From DASSJT01 sp963715025 (GTDB lineage: Bacteria; Actinomycetota; Actinomycetes; Actinomycetales; Dermatophilaceae), in NCBI GenBank assembly GCA_963715025.1, contig CAVQQQ010000009.1, positions 434,001-498,000 of the forward strand: a stretch of DNA of 64,000 nucleotides, read 5' to 3'. Under the pieces are notes generated by a model. That model had not been told where the DNA came from and searched no databases. It saw only the letters and a list, made by a program, of their open reading frames with translations. Position numbers and translations under genes: made by a program. Each line of letters begins with the position of its first letter. The stretch's first letter is position 1. Positions 36,925 through 44,072 of this stretch are shown here, piece after piece.

Positions 36925-37170
36925 TCACCAGGAGATGTGGTCTGACAGGCGCATCGAGCGGGCCATCCTCTGTGGCGCCGAAGGTGCCGAAGCTGTTGCG
37001 TCGGGGCGGGCCACGAGCATGGAGACGGGCAGGAAGAACCAGTGCCTGCGCAAGCAGATGATCTTGGCGTGCTCGACGGCACCGTCGGTGCTTTCGAACA
37101 CGGCACGGTCCTGCACCTCGGCCGGTTGGCCGCACTCTGGGCAATAGGTCAGGTCGATCACCGGTCCCAC
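36925..37170 (-). CDS. Small protein with zinc-ribbon-like motif
   Basis: 81 residues from GTG 37170. The N terminus IDLTYCPECGQPAEV has a CxxC knuckle and a second region AKIICLRRHWFF supplies another Cys and His, consistent with a single zinc site. The C-terminal half is Ala/Pro/Met rich. There is a moderate ribosome site, GAAAGGGGT, before the GTG. I do not recognise the family; the small size makes the call tentative. The 241-bp gap to the next gene (37171-37411) has no other coding signal. Confidence 0.55.
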   Translation of the reverse strand: MGPVIDLTYCPECGQPAEVQDRAVFESTDGAVEHAKIICLRRHWFFLPVSMLVARPDATASAPSAPQRMARSMRLSDHISW

Positions 37171-37411
37171 CCCTTTCCGATTCGCTCAATGGGAAAGAGG
37201 TCCACATGGGCGGTGTGATACCGGTTCCGGCCATGGCGCGACCACCGGCAGGGAATCCAGTCATCACAGGGGTCACCCGTATTTGCGCAGAGCCGCCTGG
37301 ACTTCGCTCACGGCATACGAACGATGTGGTGGTCCGCACCGCCCAGAGAGAACGAACTGGCCACTCTCCTAGACTCCAACGCCGCCCATGTTCTCGCAGC
37401 CGCAGGTCAGG

Positions 37412-38029
37412 CTATGTGAGCAAGCGTTCGGCGATGAGAAGCCCGCCGACGGCGACCATGGCCGCCCCCGAGAGGCGGGAGACGGCCCGGGCGGCGGCTG
37501 GGCGGGTGTGTAGGACGGTCCCTGCGGTCAGACCGAGGCCGAGGTAGAAGGCGACGCAGCTGACGGTGAAGACGAGTCCGAGGAGGCCGAGCTGTGCGGC
37601 TACGGGCCAGTCCCCCTTGGGGTTGGTGAACTGGGGAAGCATGGCGATGAAGATCAGCAGTCCCTTGGGGTTGAGCCCGCTGACGCCGATGCCCTTGGCC
37701 AGGGTGCGCCACCGGGTGGCTTCATCGGGGATTGTCACCGGGTCGGGTCCCGAGTGTTGGGTGAAGGTGGTGGCGCCGTGGCACATCAGGTACAGCCCGC
37801 CGATGACGGACAGGGCGGTCAACCCGGCGGGGGTCCTAGCGACGAGCGAGCCGACCCCGGCTGCGACGACGGCGGTCATGGCCACGTAGCCGATGGCGAT
37901 TCCGCTGACTGCGGGAATGACGTGGTGACCCCGGGTGCTAACGCTGATAGTGAACGCCCAGTCGGCTCCCGGGACGATGATGAGCAGGGCGGCGACGGCC
38001 CAGAAGGCGACGACGGAACTGGTGTCCAT
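37412..38029 (-). CDS. LysE/RhtB family amino-acid exporter
   Basis: 205 residues from ATG 38029 with six hydrophobic segments. The signature IIVPGADWAFTISVSTRG near the N terminus (the P-G-P-type loop) and GISGLNPKG-like GIGVSGLNPKGLLIFIAML in the middle are typical of LysE/RhtB exporters of amino acids or homoserine lactones. The first GADW replaces the usual GPN, so the family fit is good but the substrate is open. Transcribed away from the CMD/AhpD-like gene; the 338-bp interval 38030-38367 contains the divergent control regions. Confidence 0.87.
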   Translation of the reverse strand: MDTSSVVAFWAVAALLIIVPGADWAFTISVSTRGHHVIPAVSGIAIGYVAMTAVVAAGVGSLVARTPAGLTALSVIGGLYLMCHGATTFTQHSGPDPVTIPDEATRWRTLAKGIGVSGLNPKGLLIFIAMLPQFTNPKGDWPVAAQLGLLGLVFTVSCVAFYLGLGLTAGTVLHTRPAAARAVSRLSGAAMVAVGGLLIAERLLT

Positions 38030-38367
38030 GGGCAGGTTCTTCTTCGGTGGCTTTGCTCGGAAGAATATCTGCGATGGGCTGGAAGGTGCTTCCAAGAACT
38101 ACCTCTGAGGGGGTATCCATTGGAAGGTTCTACTCGATGGATGGCATTGTTCGGCTGATTCTTGCCGTACTGCAGGCGGGGGGCCAGCTAGGTGTCATGG
38201 ACCTGACCCGCGGTTGAGACTGAGTGTCAGCCCATGCCACCCCGGTTTGCGCAGGGATTGACCCGGCTGACCTGTCGGTGGTGGAGCGGCGGCTGGACGC
38301 GGCGCAACCTCAAGGAGGGCCGCGCTGGTTCTTCTCTAGGAGCTGGGAGCGGGGCGAGAATGGCCGG
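38030..38367. other. Divergent intergenic region (LysE and CMD genes)
   Basis: No convincing gene is seen if the CMD gene starts at 38368. It includes AT-rich patches such as CTTCTTCGGTGGCTTTGCTC for the LysE side. An alternative GTG start for the CMD gene at 38224 would use the right 140 bp as coding. Confidence 0.4.
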
Positions 38368-38958
38368 ATGTTCATTTCCCGCATGAGCGAGGACGCTGCC
38401 GAGGGCGACCTCGCCGAGTACTACCGGAGCCAGCATGCGGCGTGGGGGTTCCTGCCCAACTACGCCGGCGCGTTCTCAACTCGCCCGGACGTGGCGCGGG
38501 CGTGGAACGCTCTCAACACCGCCATCCGTGACGGGATGGATCGAAGGCGCTTTGAGATCGCCACCATCGCGGCTGCCCGCGCTCGACGGTCCACCTACTG
38601 CACCGCAGCGCATTCGAAGTTCCTCAGGGATATCTGCGGGGACGAGGCCGCAATGCGGTCGATCGCCGAGCAGCCCGACGGCTCTGGGCTCGATCCTGAG
38701 GATCGTGCGGTGTATGAGTTCGCCGCCAAGGTCGCCGCCGACGCGGCTTCGATCCAGCCGCAGGACGTGGACCGGCTGCGCGGCGTCGGGCTCTCCGATG
38801 CCGACATCGCTGACGTCGTCTTCGCCGCATCCGCTCGCTGTTTCTTCACCGCGGTCCTGGACAGCCTGGGGGCGGAGCTGGACCCCCAGACTGCGCAGAC
38901 CTTTCCGCCGGCTCAGCTCGAGTCCATGATCGTAGGCCGGCCCGTCGCAGGAACCTGA
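38368..38958 (+). CDS. Carboxymuconolactone decarboxylase/AhpD-like peroxidase-related protein
   Basis: About 196 residues from ATG 38368 (MFISRMSEDAAEGDLAEYY). The pattern AAWGFLPNYAGAFSTRPDVARAWNALN is the usual opening of the peroxidase-related CMD proteins. The active-site segment is RSTYCTAAHSKFLRD, where one Cys and the His are kept but the first Cys of the AhpD CxxC is a Ser/Thr. This would prevent the classical disulfide relay. A longer form starting at GTG 38224 adds 48 poorly conserved residues. Probably a redox or gamma-carboxymuconolactone-type fold with unknown substrate. Confidence 0.82.
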   Translation: MFISRMSEDAAEGDLAEYYRSQHAAWGFLPNYAGAFSTRPDVARAWNALNTAIRDGMDRRRFEIATIAAARARRSTYCTAAHSKFLRDICGDEAAMRSIAEQPDGSGLDPEDRAVYEFAAKVAADAASIQPQDVDRLRGVGLSDADIADVVFAASARCFFTAVLDSLGAELDPQTAQTFPPAQLESMIVGRPVAGT

Positions 38959-39290
38959 TGTCTTGCACTGCATTACCAGGCATTTCCACGGCTTGAGGAG
39001 CAGGTCCTCGAGACACACGGTCAGAACGGGAGTGCGCGAGCCAGCGGCATGTGCCATACCTGCCAATGTGACGATCCCGTGGCGCACCACCGCGCGCCGG
39101 AGGGGGATCATTCCCGCGGGGTGAGGCACTGACATGCCCGTGCAGCGAGACTTGGAACGATCGACTGCGAATTCCCGCAACCCCGGCGGTCGGACCAACG
39201 GAGATGTGATGGCCACCACGTCATCAGGGCCGGACGAGGAACCCAGGGGCCGCCTGTCGCAGGACCGAAAGCGAACCGGAGGTGGAGAGA
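38959..39290. other. Intergenic region, 332 bp
   Basis: No supported gene on either strand: the short frames seen lack ribosome sites and coding pattern. It must hold the promoter for the K+ channel gene at 39291. No strong inverted repeat was noticed. Confidence 0.4.
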
Positions 39291-39839
39291 ATGCAGGAGG
39301 TTAGGGCCGAGCTGCTTTCGCGGCAAGAGCGTCGGCGGCTAGCCCTGACGTCCCTGGCGCGGTCCCTTCTGGTCACGACGGCCATCGCCCTCGGGTACTT
39401 CCTGGTCCCGTTGGAGCCACATGCTGCGGCGGGCATCCTCGCGCTGTGCGGGGGCCTGCTGGCTGTCTCGGTGGTCCTGGTCCTGGAGATCAGGCAGATC
39501 CTGCATTCGCCGTATCCCGGCCTCCAGGCGATCAGTGCTCTGGCGTCGACGACGACGTTGTTCCTCGCGGTGTTCGCCATGACGTACTACCTCATGTCGT
39601 CGAACGATCCGGGCTCGTTTTCGGAGCCGTTGACCAAGATGGATTCCGCGTACTTCACGGTGACGGCGTTCGCGACAGTCGGCTTCGGTGACATCGTCGC
39701 GAAGACCGAGGTGGCGCGCGCCGTGACGACGGTACAGATGCTCGCGGGTTTGGTTCTGGTGGGTGTGATTGCCCGGGTCATTGTCGGCGCCGTTCAGGAG
39801 GGCCGCAGCCGGCAGCGCACGCACCGCGTCGAGCAGTGA
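39291..39839 (+). CDS. Two-helix-pore potassium channel protein
   Basis: About 182 residues from ATG 39291, placed nine bases after GGAGG. Hydrophobic segments lie at about 22-41, 48-66, 80-100 and 145-165. The pore loop FTVTAFATVGFGDIVAKTE contains the K+ selectivity filter TVGFGD. This is the layout of bacterial ion-channel-2 (Pfam PF07885) proteins with two additional N-terminal helices. There is no RCK or cyclic-nucleotide domain, so gating is unknown. Single gene with clear gaps on either side. Confidence 0.9.
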   Translation: MQEVRAELLSRQERRRLALTSLARSLLVTTAIALGYFLVPLEPHAAAGILALCGGLLAVSVVLVLEIRQILHSPYPGLQAISALASTTTLFLAVFAMTYYLMSSNDPGSFSEPLTKMDSAYFTVTAFATVGFGDIVAKTEVARAVTTVQMLAGLVLVGVIARVIVGAVQEGRSRQRTHRVEQ

Positions 39840-40168
39840 GTCGTCTGCGGGCATGCGGCACAGCGGCCGACCTCAGCCAGGAGCACCCCCAGCGTCCGTG
39901 CCGCCTCGTAGGCGTCTGCTCAGCGTTCCTCACGGAATCGGCCTCCCACGGAGGCTGGCGCACCGGTGAGGTGCGACGCCTGAGGCACCACCCACGACGT
40001 CACACCCGCCTCTGTTGTGACCTTTGACCCTTCAAGGTCACAACAGGGCTGCTTAGATGTGGATGCGTCCACGATGCCTCCCCACGCGGAAAGCGGATTG
40101 GGCGCAGGCGGGCTGGCAATGCACGCGAGGCATGGCGAGCGGAGACCGGTGAATCGAGGAGTGCGGCC
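39840..40168. other. Intergenic region with long hairpin, 329 bp
   Basis: No gene is supported. It contains the perfect inverted repeat at 40012-40046 described separately. A short + frame (39836-40027) has no ribosome site. Confidence 0.4.
40012..40046. repeat. Perfect 13-bp inverted repeat
   Basis: Left arm CTGTTGTGACCTT (40012-40024) and right arm AAGGTCACAACAG (40034-40046) are exact reverse complements around a 9-nt loop. There is no T tract on either side. It lies 173 bp after the K+ channel stop and 123 bp before the DUF2252 start, so it could be a terminator or an operator for a dimeric regulator. Confidence 0.65.
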
Positions 40169-41680
40169 GTGGGCAAGAGCAATGTGGATGAGCCAGTCAC
40201 TAGGGGCAAGACCATACGAGCGGGGGACGTGGCCCAGCAGACGGATGTTTCGCGAGGTCAGGGTGCGGCCGGCGCCCGCAGGGTTGCCCACCTCACGCCC
40301 GAGGAACGCGTGGCCAAGGGGAGGGCGGCACGGAACGAGGTTCCCCGCTCGAGCCACGCCGGTTGGGAACCGGCGGTGAATCGCCCAGACCCGGTGGCGC
40401 TGCTGGCGGAACAGGCAGTGAGCCGGGTCCCGGAGCTGGTGCCCATCCGCTACGGCCGGATGCTGGTCTCCCCATTCACGTTCTACCGTGGCGCCGCGCT
40501 GATCATGGCTGCCGACCTGGCTGCCACGCCGTGGTCGGGCCTGCGGGCCCAGATCTGCGGTGACGCCCACCTGTCGAACTTCGGAGTCTTCGCCTCCCCC
40601 GAACGGCAGCTGATGTTCGACATCAACGACTTCGACGAGACCCTTCCCGGCCCGTGGGAGTGGGACGTCAAGCGGCTGGCGGCGAGTCTGGAGATCGCCG
40701 GCCGTGATCGTGGGTTCACGGCCGCGCAGCGACGGGAGGTCGTCCTGGCTGGGGTCAGGGAGTACCGGTCGCGGATGAACCAAGCCGCTGCTATGCGGAA
40801 CCTGGAGATCTGGTACGCCCACATCCCGGTGGAACGACTGCTCAACGAGCTCAAGCGGGCCGGCGCCGACGCCAAGCAGCGCGCCAAGGCGAAGGCGAAT
40901 GTCGCGAGGGCCAGGACCCGCGACAGCATGCAGGCCTTCTCCAAGCTCACCCACGAGGTCGACGGCAGGCGCAGGATCGTCGCAGACCCCCCGCTCATCG
41001 TCCCGATCGAGGACCTACTGCCGGCAGGGAGAGAGCGAGACGAGGTCGAGAACGAGCTCCGCGGCATCATCCGGTCATATCGGCGCACGTTGGAGTCCTC
41101 CCGACGCCAACTGCTGGAGGACTTCGAGTTCGTCCATATCGCGCGCAAGGTGGTCGGGGTTGGCAGTGTCGGCACGCGAGCCTGGATCCTGCTCATGCAG
41201 GGCCGCGACGCGCAGGACCCACTGTTCCTGCAGGCGAAGGAGGCCCAGGAGTCGGTGCTGGAGCGCTTCGTCGGGAGGAGTCGGTACGCCAACCACGGCC
41301 AACGCGTCGTGGCCGGACAGCACCTGATGCAGGCGTCGAGCGACATCTTCCTCGGCTGGCAACGGGTCAAGGGCCTCGATGGCGAGGTCCGTGACTTCTA
41401 CATCCGGCAGCTGCGGGACTGGAAGGGATCGGCGGACATCGACTCGATGGCCCCCGCGGTGATGGGGTTCTACGCGCAGGTCTGCGGCGCGACCCTCGCC
41501 CGGGCCCATGCCCGCTCGGGCGACCGGATCGCCATCGCCGCCTACCTTGGCAACGGCGATGTCTTCGACCGGGCCATTGCCGACTTCTCAAGCGCCTACG
41601 CCGACCAGAACGAACGCGACTACCAGGCACTGGTGGATGCGGTGAACGCGGGCCGGATCGCGGCCCAACCAGGCTTCTGA
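40169..41680 (+). CDS. DUF2252 protein
   Basis: 503 residues from GTG 40169. The first 60 residues are variable; the conserved DUF2252 body begins about RNEVPRSSHAGWEP and includes ICGDAHLSNFGVF, FDINDFDETLPGPWEWDVKRLAAS and the late GFYAQVCGATLARAHARSGD. The GDAHLxNFG and DFDE motifs resemble the aminoglycoside-phosphotransferase/kinase-like nucleotide site, which has led to the suggestion that this family are atypical kinases; the substrate is unknown. It is the last gene before the left tRNA-Thr remnant. Confidence 0.9.
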   Translation: MGKSNVDEPVTRGKTIRAGDVAQQTDVSRGQGAAGARRVAHLTPEERVAKGRAARNEVPRSSHAGWEPAVNRPDPVALLAEQAVSRVPELVPIRYGRMLVSPFTFYRGAALIMAADLAATPWSGLRAQICGDAHLSNFGVFASPERQLMFDINDFDETLPGPWEWDVKRLAASLEIAGRDRGFTAAQRREVVLAGVREYRSRMNQAAAMRNLEIWYAHIPVERLLNELKRAGADAKQRAKAKANVARARTRDSMQAFSKLTHEVDGRRRIVADPPLIVPIEDLLPAGRERDEVENELRGIIRSYRRTLESSRRQLLEDFEFVHIARKVVGVGSVGTRAWILLMQGRDAQDPLFLQAKEAQESVLERFVGRSRYANHGQRVVAGQHLMQASSDIFLGWQRVKGLDGEVRDFYIRQLRDWKGSADIDSMAPAVMGFYAQVCGATLARAHARSGDRIAIAAYLGNGDVFDRAIADFSSAYADQNERDYQALVDAVNAGRIAAQPGF

Positions 41681-41713
41681 TAAGCCGCCTTGTATCGCCT
41701 CAGCGCAGCGGAA

Positions 41714-41739
41714 ACGCCCCCGACTGGTGTCGGGGGCGT
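41714..41739 (-). terminator. Terminator hairpin of ancestral tRNA-Thr
   Basis: ACGCCCCCGAC (41714-41724) and GTCGGGGGCGT (41729-41739) form a perfect 11-bp stem with a 4-nt loop, followed on the minus strand by TTTCCG. It sits directly 3' of the tRNA-Thr remnant. Confidence 0.75.
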
Positions 41740-41746
41740 CCGTGGA

Positions 41747-41787
41747 GCCACCTGTCGGAATCGAACCGACGACGAATTCATTACGAG
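41747..41787 (-). pseudogene. tRNA-Thr(CGT) 3'-half remnant
   Basis: On the minus strand it reads anticodon loop CTCGTAA, stem TGAAT, variable loop, T-arm GTCGG-TTCGATT-CCGAC and acceptor strand AGGTGGC. The 5' anticodon stem, D-arm and 5' acceptor strand are absent, replaced by unrelated sequence. It cannot fold into a tRNA and is read as the displaced original 3' half. Confidence 0.85.
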
Positions 41788-42015
41788 ATCGGAGACTTGG
41801 CTCGGTCAAGTGCGGACGTGCCCGGAAATGTGGGCGGACGTCCTCGGCCGTTGAGGGTCGTTGGCGCGTACCTACGGCCGTGCGGGGGGCACCACGGGGC
41901 ACGCAGTCGCACGCCATGGACCTGCAGCGCGGTCTCCCTCGCTGCTGTGGTTGTCGGATACGCGCGCTCGTGCCGAATTGAGTGCGTCGGCGTCTTGTCG
42001 AGCCTTGTCGCTGTG

Positions 42016-42597
42016 TCAGCCGCTTGCGGATTCGGTCGTGGTGACTGAGGCGAAGGTGGGGCTGCCGGGTTCGAGGGGGATGCGGGCGGCACGCGCGACG
42101 TAACTGATGGCGTGGTACCAACCGGTGAGCAGGAGCAGATCAAGTAGTTGTGGCTCCTCGAATGTGCAGGCCAGGTCTGCCCAGAGTTCGTCGGGTACGT
42201 CGCAGGTGTCGTGCAGCGCGTCGACGGTCTTGATCAGCAGCCGGTCGCGAGCGGTCCGCCAGCAGGCATCGGTCGGCTCTCCGTTGGTCAGCGAAGCCAC
42301 CTGGTCATGCGTAAGACCGGCCCGTGCGGCAAAGAATTCCACGTGTACACCCCACTCGTACTCGCAGCCGGTTCGGGCGCAGGTCCGGTCGATGACGATC
42401 TCGCGTTCGCGCAGCGTCAGCGTGAAGTGGCGGCCGAGCTCGTAGGTTCCCCAGGGATGCATTGCCCGAGTCATCGGAAGATTCTTGGCGAATGCCCGAA
42501 ACAACGCGATCGGAGCTACGCCGCTCGGCACCATCAGCTGAAGCTGCTGCTCGACCTCGGGATCGTACGGCGGTTGGAGCGGAGCGATGCGGGTCAC
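42016..42597 (-). CDS. Carboxymuconolactone decarboxylase-family protein
   Basis: 193 residues from GTG 42597. The N terminus PPYDPEVEQQLQLMVPSGVAPIALFRAFAKNLPMTRAM and the core LTLREREIVIDRTCARTGCEYEWGVHVEFFAARAGLT match the CMD/AhpD-like family; the Glu-Cys...His arrangement is the usual active-site element, here TGCEYEWGVH. It is transcribed divergently from the HxlR regulator at 42675, with a shared operator between, which strongly suggests that the regulator controls it. Such pairs often respond to quinones or electrophiles, which is inference here. Confidence 0.87.
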   Translation of the reverse strand: MTRIAPLQPPYDPEVEQQLQLMVPSGVAPIALFRAFAKNLPMTRAMHPWGTYELGRHFTLTLREREIVIDRTCARTGCEYEWGVHVEFFAARAGLTHDQVASLTNGEPTDACWRTARDRLLIKTVDALHDTCDVPDELWADLACTFEEPQLLDLLLLTGWYHAISYVARAARIPLEPGSPTFASVTTTESASG

Positions 42598-42607
42598 GCG
42601 ACCTCCT

Positions 42608-42660
42608 GTTTCTGATTCAGAAACGAATTGGCTCCATGGTAGCGTTACGGATTCAGAAAC
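42608..42660. promoter_or_regulatory. Probable HxlR operator
   Basis: GTTTCTGATTCAGAAAC (42608-42624) is a perfect 8-bp palindrome around one base. A second site GTTACGGATTCAGAAAC (42644-42660) keeps the right half exactly. Centres are 36 bp apart. They lie between the divergent CMD-family and HxlR genes, and the second ends 14 bp before the hxlR ATG, so binding there would repress it. Confidence 0.65.
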
Positions 42661-42674
42661 GGCAAGGGGTGGCG

Positions 42675-43007
42675 ATGGAGAGCACTCCCCGGCCAGGTCG
42701 CCCGGTACGGGGCTCGACCACCGGGCGGCCGCTGATGGCCGCGTTGGATCTGCTCGGCCGCCGCTGGGCGCTGCGGATCGTGTGGGAACTCCGCGACGGA
42801 CCGGTCGGCGCGCGGAACCTGCGTGAACGTTGTGACGCCATGTCCAGCAGCGTCCTGTACGAACGGCTCAAGGAACTGAGCGCGGCCGGCCTGGTGCACC
42901 ATCGCGCCGACGACCGCTACGAGCTGACCCGGATCGGACGCTCGCTGGGCGCGGCCATCGCACCGCTGGAAACGTGGGCCGGTACTTGGGCCGCGTCCGC
43001 GCCCTGA
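42675..43007 (+). CDS. HxlR-family winged-helix transcriptional regulator
   Basis: 110 residues from ATG 42675. The winged-helix core reads LDLLGRRWALRIVWELRDGP, then RNLRERCDAMSSSVLYERLKELSAAGLV and the wing HHRADDRYELTRIGRSL, ending in a helix for dimerisation. The usual HxlR Cys near the N terminus is missing, so redox sensing through it is unlikely. It is divergent from the CMD-family gene and shares the palindromic operator. A longer frame upstream from 42462 is not used because it crosses the operator. Confidence 0.88.
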   Translation: MESTPRPGRPVRGSTTGRPLMAALDLLGRRWALRIVWELRDGPVGARNLRERCDAMSSSVLYERLKELSAAGLVHHRADDRYELTRIGRSLGAAIAPLETWAGTWAASAP

Positions 43008-43080
43008 CAGCTGGCGTCCGATCGACCGCGCACCCGCATCTGGCAACCCTCTAGGTCAAGACACCGCCGGGTCGAGGGTC

Positions 43081-43863
43081 TTACGCTGGCTGGTGCCGGG
43101 TCCGGGAAGTGGCTTGTCCGAAGAGCCGGGCGTGGGGTTGTGAGCCGGTCGCGCTGGAGTCAGAGTCGTTTCCCCGTTGCCCTCCCGGGCCCGTCGCCTG
43201 GGCTTGCTCCAGGGCGTCGTCGCGCCGGTTCTGGTCGGTCGCGGAAGCGGTGGATGCAACGTCGGCGAGCAGCCGGGCGGCGCCGGTGGAGCCGATGCCG
43301 GTCAGCTCAAGCAGCATCGAGCCGCGCTCGAGGACGACGGCGGAGAGGTCTTTCTCCGCGGCCTTGATCTTCTTGTCGATCGCCTCGAGCTCGGCGATCG
43401 GCTCGACCGCGAACCGGCGTCTCGTCTTGCCGACGATGTCGCGCGGTTTGACCGTGGCGATCAGTGCGCAGGCCTGCGGCGCGGACAGATACTGCTTCGC
43501 GCCTCCCGGGATCAGTTCCAGCTGAAGACGATGCAGCCGGTTGATCGTCTGGGTGCGGGCGCGGCCGAGCTCGTCGCGGCGGTCGACCATCATGCCCAGC
43601 ACGACCAGGTCGTCGTCGACGAGGACCCGCCACAGCTCATGATCGGCTGGGGCGTGAAGGGCCGCCAGGCGACCGAGTGCGCGTCGACCGGGTCGGTCTT
43701 GCGGCCGTTGCCGGTCGCGAACACCCATACCCGCGCCGACAGCTTCGGCGGCACGTCCAGGACGGTCTCGCCGTCGTGGACGAGCCGGTGTGCGATGTGT
43801 TTGCCGATGCCGTTGCAGCCCTCGACCACCCCCACCCTTTCGCCGTGCTGGGCATGCTTGCGG
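43081..43863 (-). pseudogene. IS110-family transposase fragment
   Basis: A decayed insertion sequence. The segment VVEGCNGIGKHIAHRLVHDGETVLDVP and GRKTDPVDAHSVA is the DEDD catalytic half of IS110 transposases but lacks the first 60 or so residues. One base off near 43661-43675 shifts the frame, and the rest continues as LGRLAALHAP to GSTGAARLLADVA, the start of the Transposase_20 domain. After about 43255 the reading frame no longer resembles a transposase, so the 3' third is lost. Neither start nor end of an intact element is seen; it marks past transposition in the island. Confidence 0.8.
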
Positions 43864-44072
43864 CCTCACCGGCCCAGAACGTCCAGGGAATCCGGCCCTA
43901 GCGTTGATGAGGTCAATGAAATCTGGCCGTACCGCGTGCCTGTTTGGCGTGCTGCTAGATCCGAAGTGACGGAAGTCCCTTCACTCCGACAGTCACGGAA
44001 TGGTCGACTGACCAGTGCGCGACGTGCCGGCATGGTGACGAGCACGATCGCCTGGGAGCGAGGAGCCGCACG

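Larger units (their letters stand above)
41706..41787 (-). repeat. Left att-like repeat (terminator + tRNA-Thr 3' half)
   Basis: 82 bp that align with 62882-62962 at 69 identical positions, with 12 mismatches and one gap. The longest exact blocks are TCGGAATCGAACCGA (15 bp, T-arm) and ATTCATTACGAG (12 bp, anticodon arm). The match starts in the terminator and stops abruptly at the anticodon loop. This is the expected shape of an attachment site left by integration into a tRNA 3' end. Confidence 0.8.
41681..42015. other. Left island boundary, 335 bp without a gene
   Basis: Contains the terminator hairpin and tRNA-Thr remnant (listed separately) and then about 230 bp with no supported gene before the CMD-like gene stop. 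Confidence 0.45.

Noticed and set aside
41747..41787. A second functional tRNA-Thr
   Set aside because: The 5' acceptor strand, D-arm and 5' anticodon stem are absent, so it cannot fold.
43081..43863. An active IS110 element
   Set aside because: The N terminus is missing, the frame is broken and the C-terminal third has no transposase similarity.
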